64,000 nucleotides of DNA, from assembly GCA_015057625.1 (NCBI GenBank), contig SVDZ01000002.1, forward strand, positions 190,865 through 254,864, in the 5' to 3' direction. Origin of the DNA: Lachnospiraceae bacterium (GTDB taxonomy: Bacteria > Bacillota > Clostridia > Lachnospirales > Lachnospiraceae). Positions 51,420 to 61,241 of the stretch are shown in pieces. The notes under the pieces are model-generated. The model saw nothing but the letters and a program-made list of their open reading frames with translations. It did no database searches and was not told the origin of the DNA. The first letter of the stretch is position 1. Every line of letters starts with the position of its first letter. Position numbers and translations under genes: made by a program.

Positions 51420-54400
51420 ATGTATTTAAAAAGTATTGAAATTCAGGGATTTAAATCCTTTGCAAATAAAATGAATTTTGAGTTTCACAACGGTATTACA
51501 GGTATTGTAGGACCAAATGGTAGTGGAAAGAGTAATGTTGCCGATGCTGTTAGATGGGTTTTGGGTGAACAGAAGGTAAAGTCTCTCCGTGGATCAAAAA
51601 TGGAAGACGTTATTTTTGCAGGTACCGAAAACAGAAAACCATTAGGGTTTGCTTATGTTGCCATTACATTGGACAACTCTGACCACAAACTTGATATTGA
51701 CTTTGATGAGGTTACTGTATCAAGAAGATTGTACCGTTCAGGTGAAAGTGAATACATGATTAACGGAAGTCAGGTAAGACTTAAGGATGTTAATGAATTG
51801 TTCTATGATACAGGTATCGGTAAAGAAGGATATTCTATTATCGGTCAGGGACAGGTAGAGCGTATTCTTAGCGGAAAGCCGGAGGAGAGAAGAGAACTTA
51901 TTGATGAGGCTGCCGGAATTGTAAAGTATAAGAGAAGAAAAAATGATGCATTAAAGAAACTTAACGACCAGAATCAGAATCTGGTCAGAGTTGAAGATAT
52001 TTTGTCAGAGCTTGAGAGACAGGTAGGACCTCTTTCAAGACAGTCTGAGACTGCAAAAAAATATCTTGCTTTTAAAGATGAACTTAAAAAAAATGATGTA
52101 AATATGTTCCTTCTTGAGTTGCAGGAAATCAGAGATAAAATTGCAGAAATCGAGGAAAAAACAAATATTTCCACAAATGATTTAAATGATTCTCAGGCGA
52201 AGTTTGAAGAAATAAAGCAGGAATATGCAAAGATTGAAGCAGTTATTGAAGAAATCAATAACAAGGCTGAAGAAAAGAAAAATGCTTTAAATGAGGCAAA
52301 TCTTGAGGCTGAAAGAATTGATGGACGTATCCGAGTGTTAGAAGAACAGATTCGTTCTGCAAAGAGCAGCGAGGAATTCCAAACTTCAAGAATTGAAGCC
52401 TTAGAGACAGAAATCGATGAGAAAACCGATTCGGTTAATACTCTCAAAGAGACCAAAGAAGAATTTGAAAATCAGATTTCAGATATTACAGGTAAACAGA
52501 ATGATTTCACAAGTGAAATTTCACTCTGCTCAGAGGAAATATCTGAACTTGAAAAAGAAATAGAAGGTTATAAACAGGAAGTTATTGATCTTATTAACAC
52601 AAAAGGTCAGGTAGCATCTCAGATGGAAAGATGTGATGCTCTTCTTGAAGAAATTAATAAGAGAAAAGCTACACTTAATCAGAAACTTATTGAGTTTGAG
52701 ACTGTTAAGTCAAATCACGAGAGTATTATTAAAGAACTTGAAAATGATCTGACGCAAGCAGAGAGTTCCCTTAATGAACTTAATGAGTCTGCAAACAAAT
52801 ACAAAGAAGAAATTGTAGAACTTAGAAAGAAGAACAATGAGATCGTCAAGGAGTTAGAGCAGAATTCTATCAATTACCATAGAAATAATTCCAGACTTGA
52901 ATCTCTTAAAAATATTACTGAAAGATACGACGGCTACGGCACAAGTATCAAGAAGGTTATGGAGCTTAAGTCTAGTAAAAAGGGTGTTATCGGTGTAGTT
53001 GCTGATATTATTAAGGTTGATAAAAAATATGAAGTGGCAATCGAAACTGCTCTTGGCGGAAGTATTCAGAATATTGTTACTGATACCGAGACCACAGCAA
53101 AAGAAATTATTGAATACTTAAAGAAAAATAAATTCGGTAGAGCTACATTTTTACCTCTCAGCAGTCTTAGTAATAAAGTTTCATTTAATAATGTTAATGC
53201 ACTTGATGAGAAAGGAGCTATTGGAATTGCCAGCGAACTCGTTGATATTAAGCAGGAGTATTCCGGAGTGGCAAAGTTCCTTCTCGGAAGAATCCTTGTT
53301 GTTGATAATATTGACAATGCGCTTTTCATTGCAAGAAAGTACAGATATTCCATGAGAATTGTTACTCTTGAAGGTGAAAATTTAAGTGCCGGTGGTGCTA
53401 TTTCCGGTGGTGCATTCAAGAATTCAAGTAATCTTCTCGGACGAAGAAGAGAAATTGAAGAAATTGAAAAGAGTATTAAGGAATTATATGATATTAAGAA
53501 GAATCTTGACAGCGAGCTTCTTAAAGTAAGGGGCGAGATGAGTGTTGCAGGAGATGAGCTTGAAAAGTTAAATCAGGCAATCAAGGAGCAGGAAATCTTT
53601 AAGAGTACTGCAGAGGTTAAATTCAAGCAGGCTGTTTCAAGAAAAAATGATATTGTCAATGAATATAAAGAAGTTACAGTGGAAAGTCAGGATATTTCAG
53701 GTCAGATTGCCAATATCAACAAAAACAGTGCAAGACTTACAGAAGAACTTTCAGGATGGGAGGACAGAAGTAAGGAACTTGAAGAGATTATCGATAAGAA
53801 GAACACCGAGCTTATTGCAAAGAAAGCTGAACTTGAGGAGAAATCAGAGGAACTTGAGGGTGTTAAATTAGAACTTGTTGCTACAACTCAGAAGCACAGC
53901 AACATTGTTGAGAATATCAAGCGAGTTGAAATGGAAATTGAGTCTACAAAAGAAGAACTTCTTTCTATTAAAGATAGTTCCAGTGAGGCAGGTGCCGAGA
54001 TTAATGCAAAGGTAGACGCCATTGAAAAACTCCGCGAAGAAAAAGATAATAATGCAAATGGCATAGTAAATCTTGAAAAAGAAATCAAAGACCTTGAGGA
54101 AGAAAGTAAAAATCAGACTAAAGATCACAAGGAGTTCTTTGAAAAAAGAGAAGAGTTATCAGATAGAATCAATCAGTTAGATAAGGATTTATACAGACTT
54201 AATTCACAGCATGAGCAGCTTGATGAAAAGAAAGATGCAAAAGTTAATTACATGTGGAATGAATATGAAATTACTTTCAGTGATGCCATGAAACTTAAGG
54301 ATGACGAATTCTCTGATAAGAATGAAATGAGAAACACTATTGCTCGACTCAAGAGGGACATCAAGGCGTTGGGTGATGTTAACGTAAATGCTATTGATGA

Positions 54401-54986
54401 GTTTAAGGAAATAAATGAAAGATATACATTTATGAAAGAACAGCATGAGGATATTATCAAGGCGAAGGATAACCTTATGAATATCATAAACGAGCTGGAA
54501 GTTGGAATGAGAAAGCAGTTTACAGAGAAGTTCGCTGAAATTCAGGCGGAATTTGACAAGGTATTTGCTGAATTGTTTGGAGGCGGACACGGTAAGATTG
54601 AGCTGATTCCAACAGAGAGCGGTGATGTCTTAGATGCGGGAATTAACATTATTTCTCAGCCACCCGGAAAGAAACTTCAGAATATGATGCAGTTGTCCGG
54701 TGGAGAAAAGGCTCTTACAGCAATCAGTTTATTGTTTGCTATTCAGAACCTTAAACCGTCACCATTCTGTCTGCTTGATGAGATTGAGGCGGCCCTTGAT
54801 GGAAGTAACGTAGTAAGATTTGCCCAGTATCTGCACAAACTTACAAAGACTACGCAGTTCATTGTTATTACACACAGACGTGGAACAATGGGATGTGCAG
54901 ACAGACTCTTTGGTATAACAATGCAGGAGAAGGGTGTATCTGCTCTTGTATCAGTTGACCTTTTAGAGGGAGATTTGGATAAATAA
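51420..54986 (+). CDS. smc: Chromosome segregation protein SMC
   Basis: The condensin ATPase, 1188 aa. Walker A GPNGSGKSN at residues 32-40; coiled coil about 170-500; hinge about 510-670 (VVADIIKVDKKYEVAIETALG, GGAISGG); second coiled coil about 680-1030; signature LSGGEKAL at about 1091 and Walker B CLLDEIEAALDGSN at about 1117. The partners ScpA and ScpB are coded at 20.7-22 kb. It sits between rnc and ftsY. Confidence 0.98.
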   Translation: MYLKSIEIQGFKSFANKMNFEFHNGITGIVGPNGSGKSNVADAVRWVLGEQKVKSLRGSKMEDVIFAGTENRKPLGFAYVAITLDNSDHKLDIDFDEVTVSRRLYRSGESEYMINGSQVRLKDVNELFYDTGIGKEGYSIIGQGQVERILSGKPEERRELIDEAAGIVKYKRRKNDALKKLNDQNQNLVRVEDILSELERQVGPLSRQSETAKKYLAFKDELKKNDVNMFLLELQEIRDKIAEIEEKTNISTNDLNDSQAKFEEIKQEYAKIEAVIEEINNKAEEKKNALNEANLEAERIDGRIRVLEEQIRSAKSSEEFQTSRIEALETEIDEKTDSVNTLKETKEEFENQISDITGKQNDFTSEISLCSEEISELEKEIEGYKQEVIDLINTKGQVASQMERCDALLEEINKRKATLNQKLIEFETVKSNHESIIKELENDLTQAESSLNELNESANKYKEEIVELRKKNNEIVKELEQNSINYHRNNSRLESLKNITERYDGYGTSIKKVMELKSSKKGVIGVVADIIKVDKKYEVAIETALGGSIQNIVTDTETTAKEIIEYLKKNKFGRATFLPLSSLSNKVSFNNVNALDEKGAIGIASELVDIKQEYSGVAKFLLGRILVVDNIDNALFIARKYRYSMRIVTLEGENLSAGGAISGGAFKNSSNLLGRRREIEEIEKSIKELYDIKKNLDSELLKVRGEMSVAGDELEKLNQAIKEQEIFKSTAEVKFKQAVSRKNDIVNEYKEVTVESQDISGQIANINKNSARLTEELSGWEDRSKELEEIIDKKNTELIAKKAELEEKSEELEGVKLELVATTQKHSNIVENIKRVEMEIESTKEELLSIKDSSSEAGAEINAKVDAIEKLREEKDNNANGIVNLEKEIKDLEEESKNQTKDHKEFFEKREELSDRINQLDKDLYRLNSQHEQLDEKKDAKVNYMWNEYEITFSDAMKLKDDEFSDKNEMRNTIARLKRDIKALGDVNVNAIDEFKEINERYTFMKEQHEDIIKAKDNLMNIINELEVGMRKQFTEKFAEIQAEFDKVFAELFGGGHGKIELIPTESGDVLDAGINIISQPPGKKLQNMMQLSGGEKALTAISLLFAIQNLKPSPFCLLDEIEAALDGSNVVRFAQYLHKLTKTTQFIVITHRRGTMGCADRLFGITMQEKGVSALVSVDLLEGDLDK

Positions 54987-55016
54987 AGCGATAATAGAAA
55001 AATATGGAGATATGAC

Positions 55017-55949
55017 ATGTCAGAAGAAAAGAAGGGATTTTTTGGGAGACTTGTTTCCGGATTGACAAAGACCAGAGAAAATATGGTCGCAGGAATCAAT
55101 TCCGTTTTTTCAGGTTTCTCTTCAATTGATGACGATTTTTACGAAGAACTTGAAGAAATCTTAATAATGAGTGACATTGGCGTTAAAACAACCATGGAAA
55201 TCATTGAAGATTTGAAAGAAAAAGTTAAAGAAAACAAAATTAAAGAACCTGAGGCTTGCAGAGAATTTTTAATTTCATCTATAGAAGAGCAAATGAATCT
55301 CGGTGAGAATGCTTATGATTTTGAAAATAAACAATCTGTTGTTCTCGTTATAGGTGTTAATGGTGTGGGAAAGACTACATCTGTAGGAAAACTTTCAGGA
55401 CAGCTCAAAAACAGCGGAAAGAAAGTTATTATGGCTGCAGCTGATACATTCAGAGCTGCTGCTACAGAACAGCTTAAGGAATGGTCGAACAGAGCCGGAG
55501 TTGATATTGTTGCTGCCGGTGAGGGTGCAGACCCGGGATCTGTAATATTTGATGCAATTGCTTCAGCTAAGGCGAATAATGCAGATGTTCTTATCTGTGA
55601 CACAGCAGGAAGACTTCACAATAAGAAGAATCTTATGGAAGAGTTAAAGAAGATAAATCGTATTATCGACAGAGAGATGGGCGATTGCCACAGAGAAAAT
55701 CTTATTGTTCTTGATGCTACCACAGGACAGAATGCTCTTGCACAGGCTAGACAGTTTATGGAAGCTGCTGATATTACAGGAGTTATACTCACAAAGATGG
55801 ATGGAACTGCTAAAGGTGGTATTGCTGTTGCAATTCAGTCTGAACTTGGAATACCGGTAAAATACATTGGTGTTGGCGAGCAGATTGATGATTTGCAGAA
55901 GTTTAATTCCCATGACTTTGTTACAGCTTTATTTGAGAAAAATGAGTAA
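55017..55949 (+). CDS. ftsY: Signal recognition particle receptor FtsY
   Basis: The membrane-associated SRP GTPase, 310 aa. NG domain only, with a short N-terminal stretch (KKGFFGRLVSGLTKTRENM). G1 GVNGVGKTT at residues 113-121, DTFRAAATEQL, DTAGRL, and TKMDGTAKGG at about 260. It binds Ffh, coded at 57.9 kb in this window. The 30-bp gap from smc fits cotranscription. Confidence 0.98.
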   Translation: MSEEKKGFFGRLVSGLTKTRENMVAGINSVFSGFSSIDDDFYEELEEILIMSDIGVKTTMEIIEDLKEKVKENKIKEPEACREFLISSIEEQMNLGENAYDFENKQSVVLVIGVNGVGKTTSVGKLSGQLKNSGKKVIMAAADTFRAAATEQLKEWSNRAGVDIVAAGEGADPGSVIFDAIASAKANNADVLICDTAGRLHNKKNLMEELKKINRIIDREMGDCHRENLIVLDATTGQNALAQARQFMEAADITGVILTKMDGTAKGGIAVAIQSELGIPVKYIGVGEQIDDLQKFNSHDFVTALFEKNE

Positions 55950-56020
55950 TATATCATATCAAATATAATTGATGAATAATAGTAGTGAATTAATATGTTG
56001 TGAAGAAGGAAGTGAAGATT

Positions 56021-57238
56021 ATGGAGAAGCTTACACTTGAAAAATTTGAACAGGCATCCGAAGTAGTTGAAAAAGTTACACTTAAAACTAACTTGATTTA
56101 CAGTGATTACTTCAGTGAAATGACAGGTAATAAAGTATATATCAAACCTGAGAATATGCAGTTTACAGGTGCATATAAGATTAGAGGTGCATATTACAAG
56201 ATTAGCACACTCACCGATGAACAGAGATCAAAAGGTCTTATCACAGCGTCGGCTGGAAATCACGCTCAGGGTGTTGCCTATGCGGCAAAACTCTACGGTG
56301 TTAAGGCTACAATTGTTATGCCTACAGTTACACCTCTTATGAAGGTAAATCGAACAAAGAATTACGGTGCTGAAGTTATTTTGCACGGTGATGTTTATGA
56401 TGATGCCTGCAAATATGCTTTAGAGCTTGCTGAAAAAGAAGGTTACACATTTATTCATCCGTTCGATGATATAGATGTAGCTGCAGGACAGGGAACTATT
56501 GCGATGGAGATTTTTAAGGAGTTGCCAACAGTTGACTATATCCTTTGCCCAATCGGTGGTGGCGGACTCTGTACAGGTGTAAGTACCCTTGCAAAGTTTC
56601 TAAATCCAAACATCAAAGTAATAGGCGTGGAACCTGCGGGGGCAAGTTGTATGCTTGAGTCGCTTAAGGCAGGTAAAGTGGTAACTCTAGATTCTGCCAC
56701 AACTATTGCAGATGGTACAGCGGTAAAAACTCCGGGAGAAAAAATCTTCCCTTATATTAAACAGAATGTTGATGAAATTATCACTATTGAGGATGATGAG
56801 CTGATTGATGCTTTCCTTGATATGGTAGAAAATCATAAGCTGGTTGCTGAGAATTCAGGACTTCTTACAATCGCAGCGCTTAAGCATCTTGATTGCTCAA
56901 ACAAAAAGATAGTTTCAATTATCAGTGGCGGTAATATGGATATTATCACAATGTCATCAACTCTGCAGCACGGACTTATTCAGAGAGGCAGAGTGTTCAC
57001 TGTTTCCGTATTACTTCCTGATAAGCCGGGTGAACTTGTAAGAGTTGCATCTGAGATTGCAAAACAGCAGGGTAACGTAATCAAACTTGAACATAATCAG
57101 TTTGTCAGTGTAAACAGAAATGCGGAAGTGGAACTTAGAGTAACTATTGAGTGTTTCGGACATGAACACAAGGAAAGAATAATTGATTCTTTAGCTAAAG
57201 CCGGATTTAAACCAAAGGAAGTTAGGGTTTCATTGTAA
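56021..57238 (+). CDS. ilvA: Threonine ammonia-lyase (deaminase)
   Basis: A PLP enzyme that turns threonine into 2-oxobutyrate and ammonia. 405 aa. PLP lysine in the GAYKIRGA motif at about residue 52; GNHAQGVAYAA; the glycine loop PIGGGGLCTG; and a C-terminal ACT-like domain (about 325-400, FTVSVLLPDKPGELVRVA). One short regulatory domain suggests a catabolic or short biosynthetic form. The frame is open to GTG 56000; ATG 56021 follows AAGGAAGTGAAG. Confidence 0.93.
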   Translation: MEKLTLEKFEQASEVVEKVTLKTNLIYSDYFSEMTGNKVYIKPENMQFTGAYKIRGAYYKISTLTDEQRSKGLITASAGNHAQGVAYAAKLYGVKATIVMPTVTPLMKVNRTKNYGAEVILHGDVYDDACKYALELAEKEGYTFIHPFDDIDVAAGQGTIAMEIFKELPTVDYILCPIGGGGLCTGVSTLAKFLNPNIKVIGVEPAGASCMLESLKAGKVVTLDSATTIADGTAVKTPGEKIFPYIKQNVDEIITIEDDELIDAFLDMVENHKLVAENSGLLTIAALKHLDCSNKKIVSIISGGNMDIITMSSTLQHGLIQRGRVFTVSVLLPDKPGELVRVASEIAKQQGNVIKLEHNQFVSVNRNAEVELRVTIECFGHEHKERIIDSLAKAGFKPKEVRVSL

Positions 57239-57388
57239 GTAGTAGCTATTGGAATATAGAAAACAGGTTAAGATATTTTTTTCTATGATAAAAAATGGAG
57301 ATACTGTTAATGTTAAGGTGTATCAAAATTATGTGAGCATCAGTAAACGGGTAGGTGTTAAAAAAATAAATAGTTGATTTATGAACGT

Positions 57389-57435
57389 GGTGTAAAGATA
57401 TTTTGCTTGACACCACTTCTTTTTTAGTGTAGAAT
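57389..57435 (+). promoter_or_regulatory. Promoter with palindromic operator-like element, copy 1 (ylxM-ffh)
   Basis: TTGACA (57407-57412), a 17-bp spacer and TAGAAT (57430-57435). The -35 lies in the right half of an imperfect palindrome, GGTGTAAAG (57389-57397) and CTTGACACC (57406-57414), about 26 bp long. Confidence 0.65.
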
Positions 57436-57441
57436 GGCAGA

Positions 57442-57467
57442 GGTGTAAAGAAAAAATACTTGACACT
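57442..57467 (+). repeat. Palindromic element copy 2 upstream of ylxM
   Basis: GGTGTAAAG...CTTGACACT repeats the element at 57389-57414, 53 bp further on. It again holds a TTGACA, but no good -10 follows. It would lie just downstream of the transcription start of the first promoter. Confidence 0.6.
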
Positions 57468-57493
57468 GACTATCATTTATTGGAGTGTGTGGT

Positions 57494-57844
57494 ATGGATG
57501 ATATACTAAAGCAATCGTTGCTTTATGATTTTTATGGTGAGTTACTCACACCACATCAGAAAGAGATTTACGAAGATTTTGTACTCAATGACTTAAGTCT
57601 CGGAGAGATTGCTATGGAACAGGGCATTTCCAGACAGGGTGTACATGACCTGGTTAAGAGATGCAACAAGCTTCTTAACGGATATGAGGAGAAACTTCAT
57701 TTAGTTGAGAAGTTTACCCTTACAAAATCTAAGATTACAGATATATGTTCACTGGTTGATGACTATGAGAGTAAGACAGGTGAGATAAATACAACCATTG
57801 AACAGGTTAAAGTTATTGCAAATGAGATTCTTGACAATTACTAA
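57494..57844 (+). CDS. ylxM: YlxM/UPF0122 helix-turn-helix protein
   Basis: A 116-aa DNA- or RNA-binding-like protein with a sigma-70 region-4-type helix-turn-helix: LTPHQKEIYEDFVLNDLSLGEIAMEQGISRQGVHDLVKR (about residues 20-58, in parts). The C-terminal half is helical. YlxM is coded before ffh in Firmicutes and is thought to act with the SRP. ATG 57494 follows GGAGTG. ffh starts 18 bp later. Confidence 0.92.
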   Translation: MDDILKQSLLYDFYGELLTPHQKEIYEDFVLNDLSLGEIAMEQGISRQGVHDLVKRCNKLLNGYEEKLHLVEKFTLTKSKITDICSLVDDYESKTGEINTTIEQVKVIANEILDNY

Positions 57845-57862
57845 GAACTAGGAGGTAATCCT

Positions 57863-59230
57863 TTGGCATTTGAAAGTTTATCAGACAAATTGCAAAATGT
57901 ATTTAAGAACCTTAGAAGTAAGGGCAGACTTACAGAAGACGACGTAAAGGCGGCTCTGAAGGAAGTTAAGATGGCTCTTTTAGAGGCAGACGTCAGTTTT
58001 AAGGTTGTTAAACAGTTTATCAATAAAGTTACAGAGAGAGCTGTCGGTCAGGATGTTATGACTTCATTGACACCGGGTCAGATGGTTATCAAGATTGTTA
58101 ACGAAGAACTGACAGATCTCATGGGATCTGAGACCACAGAGATTAAACTTGTTGACAATGGCATCACAGTAATTATGATGATGGGTCTTCAGGGTGCGGG
58201 TAAAACTACAACCACTGCAAAGATTGCAGGAAAGTTAAAGGCTAAAAACAAAAAGCCTCTTTTAGTTGCCTGTGACGTGTACAGACCGGCTGCTATTGAA
58301 CAGCTCCAGATTAACGGAGATAAGCAGGGCGTTCCGGTATTCTCTATGGGAACAGGACATAAGCCTGTAGATATAGCAAAAGCTGCTATATCTCACGCAG
58401 AGAAAAATGGTAACAATGTAGTTATCCTCGATACGGCAGGTCGACTTCATGTTGATGAAGACATGATGAACGAACTTGTTGAAATCAAGGAAAACATTGA
58501 AATACATCAGTGCATCCTCGTTGTAGATGCTATGACAGGACAGGATGCAGTAAATGTAGCAGGAACATTTGAAGAGAGAATCGGCATTGACGGTGTTATC
58601 CTCACAAAGCTTGACGGTGACACAAGAGGTGGTGCTGCACTTTCTATCAAGGCTGTTACAGGAAAGCCTATTCTATACATTGGTATGGGTGAGAAACTTT
58701 CCGATTTGGAACAGTTCTATCCTGACAGAATGGCTTCAAGAATTCTTGGTATGGGAGATGTTCTTACACTTATCGAAAAAGCAGAGGCTTCTATTGATAA
58801 GGAAAAGGCTATGGACCTTACCAACAGAATGAAAAAAGCAGAGTTTTCATTTGATGATTACCTTGAGTATATGAGCCAGATTAAAAATATGGGTGGTCTT
58901 GCAGATATGCTTAAGATGATTCCCGGAATGGGAAGTCAAATCACAGACGATATGCTTCCTGATGAGAAGCAGCTTGGAAGAGTTGAGGCGATTATCTATT
59001 CCATGACAAAAGAGGAGAGAAGTAATCCTTCAGTTCTCAATCCGTCACGTAAGAAGCGTATTGCTGCAGGAGCAGGTGTTGATATCGCAGAGGTAAACAG
59101 ACTTGTTAAGCAGTTTGAACAGGCCAGAAAGATGATGAAGAGTATGCCTGGTCTTATGGGTGGAAAAGGAAAGAAAAAACGAGGCGGCTTTGGAGGCTTC
59201 GGTGGCATGAAGATGCCGTTTGGATTTTAG
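57863..59230 (+). CDS. ffh: Signal recognition particle protein Ffh
   Basis: The SRP54 GTPase, 455 aa. N domain, G1 GLQGAGKTTT at about residues 108-117, DVYRPAAIEQL, DTAGRL, TKLDGDTRGG, then the Met-rich M domain (about 300-430) that binds SRP RNA and signal sequences. The end is Gly/Lys/Phe-rich. It starts at TTG 57863 with a strong GGAGGTAA, which is why upstream ATGs are not used. Confidence 0.98.
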   Translation: MAFESLSDKLQNVFKNLRSKGRLTEDDVKAALKEVKMALLEADVSFKVVKQFINKVTERAVGQDVMTSLTPGQMVIKIVNEELTDLMGSETTEIKLVDNGITVIMMMGLQGAGKTTTTAKIAGKLKAKNKKPLLVACDVYRPAAIEQLQINGDKQGVPVFSMGTGHKPVDIAKAAISHAEKNGNNVVILDTAGRLHVDEDMMNELVEIKENIEIHQCILVVDAMTGQDAVNVAGTFEERIGIDGVILTKLDGDTRGGAALSIKAVTGKPILYIGMGEKLSDLEQFYPDRMASRILGMGDVLTLIEKAEASIDKEKAMDLTNRMKKAEFSFDDYLEYMSQIKNMGGLADMLKMIPGMGSQITDDMLPDEKQLGRVEAIIYSMTKEERSNPSVLNPSRKKRIAAGAGVDIAEVNRLVKQFEQARKMMKSMPGLMGGKGKKKRGGFGGFGGMKMPFGF

Positions 59231-59297
59231 TTAGCAAGAGACATTTGTCTTTTAGCATATATAATTTATTTATTTTATTTTACGGAGGTAAAGAATA

Positions 59298-59543
59298 ATG
59301 GCAGTAAAGATTAGATTAAAGAGAATGGGACAGAAGAAGGCACCTTACTACAGAATCGTAGTAGCTGATGCAAGATCACCAAGAGATGGTAGATTCATCG
59401 AGGAAATCGGAACATATGATCCAACTAAGGATCCAAGTGTTTACAATGTAGACGCTGAAGCTGCTAAAAAATGGTTATCAAACGGTGCTCAGCCAACTGA
59501 GACAGTTGCAAAACTCTTTAAGCTTGCTGGAATTGAAAAATAA
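59298..59543 (+). CDS. rpsP: 30S ribosomal protein S16
   Basis: An 81-aa ribosomal protein. [24 protein letters not shown] is the family start, then [12 protein letters not shown] and [23 protein letters not shown] precedes ATG 59298. It begins the S16-KhpA-RimM-TrmD-L19 cluster. Confidence 0.98.
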   Translation: MAVKIRLKRMGQKKAPYYRIVVADARSPRDGRFIEEIGTYDPTKDPSVYNVDAEAAKKWLSNGAQPTETVAKLFKLAGIEK

Positions 59544-59561
59544 TAAAATAGGAGGAGTCTT

Positions 59562-59789
59562 ATGAAAGAATTAGTGGAAGCAATCGCTAAAGCACTTGTT
59601 GACTCTCCTGATGAAGTTGTAGTAACTGAAAGAGAAACTGAAAAGGCGGTTATCGTTGAACTCAAGGTTGCCGAGTCTGATATGGGCAAGGTTATCGGAA
59701 AGCAGGGACGTATCGCTAAGGCTATCCGTTCAGTTGTAAAGGCTGCAGCGTCAAAAAGCGACAAAAAAGTTATTGTAGACATCATATAA
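59562..59789 (+). CDS. khpA: KH-domain RNA-binding protein KhpA (YlqC)
   Basis: A 75-aa protein consisting of one KH domain with the GxxG loop in DMGKVIGKQGRIAKAIRSVVKAA. It binds RNA and usually pairs with KhpB. It lies between rpsP and rimM, as in most Firmicutes, with AGGAGG upstream. Confidence 0.95.
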   Translation: MKELVEAIAKALVDSPDEVVVTERETEKAVIVELKVAESDMGKVIGKQGRIAKAIRSVVKAAASKSDKKVIVDII

Positions 59790-59807
59790 CTTATAGGAGT
59801 TAATATT

Positions 59808-59835
59808 AAAGAGACTGACTTTTGTCAGTCTCTTT
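59808..59835 (+). terminator. Intrinsic terminator between khpA and rimM
   Basis: AAAGAGACTGAC (59808-59819) and GTCAGTCTCTTT (59824-59835) form a perfect stem with a four-T loop. The T-run after it is short, so it may attenuate rather than stop transcription into rimM. Confidence 0.75.
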
Positions 59836-59854
59836 CAAAAATTAGAGGAGTATT

Positions 59855-60364
59855 ATGGAAGAGTTTTTTAGAGTAGGTGTAATAGCCAACACACACGGAA
59901 TCAGGGGAGAAGTTAAAGTCTTTCCTACAACTGATGATCCAAAGAGATTTAAAAAATTAAAAAGTGCAATCATTGATGCTAAGAGAGAGAAGATTGAAGT
60001 TAAAGTTACTTCAGCCAGATTTTTCAAAAACATGGTTATTCTCAAGTTTGAAGAATTTGAAAATATTAACGATGTTGAAAAGTATAAAGGCTGTGATCTT
60101 CTTGTATCAAGGGAAAATGCAGTTAAATTAGAACCGGGTGAATATTACATTGCTGATATTATCGGGGCGGATGTTTATCTGGAAGATGGCAGCGAGTTTG
60201 GTACACTTACAGATGTGCTACAGACCGGTGCTAACGATGTATATATAGTAAAGATGAAAGATGGGAAGGAATGCCTGATACCGGTTATTCCTGATTGTAT
60301 TATAGATAGAAATATTGAAGAAAAAAAGGTAGTTGTTCATCTGCTGAAAGGATTGTTGGATTAA
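59855..60364 (+). CDS. rimM: Ribosome maturation factor RimM
   Basis: A 169-aa 16S rRNA processing factor that binds S19. The N-terminal RimM domain begins FFRVGVIANTHGIRGEVKVFPTTDD, and the PRC-barrel domain starts at about residue 95 (GEYYIADIIGADVYLEDG) and includes IPVIPDCIIDRNIEEK. GAGGAG precedes the ATG. Its last base pair overlaps the trmD start (TTAATG). Confidence 0.96.
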   Translation: MEEFFRVGVIANTHGIRGEVKVFPTTDDPKRFKKLKSAIIDAKREKIEVKVTSARFFKNMVILKFEEFENINDVEKYKGCDLLVSRENAVKLEPGEYYIADIIGADVYLEDGSEFGTLTDVLQTGANDVYIVKMKDGKECLIPVIPDCIIDRNIEEKKVVVHLLKGLLD

Positions 60365-61110
60365 TGAATTTTTATGTACTTACGCTGTTTCCTGAAATGA
60401 TAACTGATACTGTATCTCACAGTATCACAGGAAGAGCTATCGAAAAGAATTTAATAAATGTGGAAGCAATCAATATCAGGGATTTCGCAGGCAATAAACA
60501 TGGGCAAGTAGATGATTATCCTTACGGCGGTGGCGCCGGAATGGTGATGCAGCCGGGACCTGTATACAGAAGTTATAAGAGTATAGAGGAAAAGATTGGA
60601 AAGAAGCCTAGAGTAGTATATATGACGCCTCAGGGCAAAACTTTTGATCAGAATATGGCAAAAGAATTTGCAAAAGAAGAGGATTTGGTGTTTCTTTGCG
60701 GTCACTATGAAGGTATAGATGAGAGAGTTCTTGAAATGATTGTTACAGACAACGTTTCTATCGGGGATTATGTTCTTACAGGAGGAGAATTACCATCACT
60801 GGTTATGATTGATTCTATTTCAAGACTTGTTCCCGGAGTACTAAACAACGACGTGTCTGCGGAAACAGAGAGTTTTTCAGATAATCTTTTGGAATATCCA
60901 CAGTATACAAGGCCTAATGAGTTTGAGGGAAAGGTAGTTCCGCCGATTTTGTTGTCGGGAGACCATGCCAAAGTTGACAAGTGGAGAAGGGAACAATCTA
61001 TAATAAGAACCTATGAGAGAAGACCTGACCTTTTGGAAAAAGCTGAGTTGAATAAAGATGATAAAAGGACTATATTGTTATTAAAAAATGAACGTAAAGG
61101 AGATATTTGA
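60364..61110 (+). CDS. trmD: tRNA (guanine(37)-N(1))-methyltransferase TrmD
   Basis: A SPOUT-class methyltransferase, 248 aa. MNFYVLTLFPEMI start, DDYPYGGGAGMVMQPGP, CGHYEGIDERV and the trefoil-knot SAM loop SIGDYVLTGGE, then RPNEFEGKVVPPILLSGDHAKVDKWRR (in parts). The ATG shares a base with the rimM stop, which implies translational coupling. A hairpin region and a new promoter separate it from rplS. Confidence 0.97.
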   Translation: MNFYVLTLFPEMITDTVSHSITGRAIEKNLINVEAINIRDFAGNKHGQVDDYPYGGGAGMVMQPGPVYRSYKSIEEKIGKKPRVVYMTPQGKTFDQNMAKEFAKEEDLVFLCGHYEGIDERVLEMIVTDNVSIGDYVLTGGELPSLVMIDSISRLVPGVLNNDVSAETESFSDNLLEYPQYTRPNEFEGKVVPPILLSGDHAKVDKWRREQSIIRTYERRPDLLEKAELNKDDKRTILLLKNERKGDI

Positions 61111-61139
61111 TATAAAAAATAAAAGAATAATTATGTGAG

Positions 61140-61186
61140 AATCAGAACATATATTTTACGGGGGAAAGATAGAATATATTCTGATT
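61140..61186. other. Hairpin of unknown role between trmD and rplS
   Basis: AATCAGAACATATATT (61140-61155) pairs with AATATATTCTGATT (61173-61186), with one bulged base. The 17-nt loop includes ACGGGGGAAAG. No T-run follows, so it is not a standard terminator. Confidence 0.5.
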
Positions 61187-61241
61187 GGTCATCTGTAAAA
61201 TACAAAAAAGTAAAATAATAGTGGTTATATTCTAAAAATAC

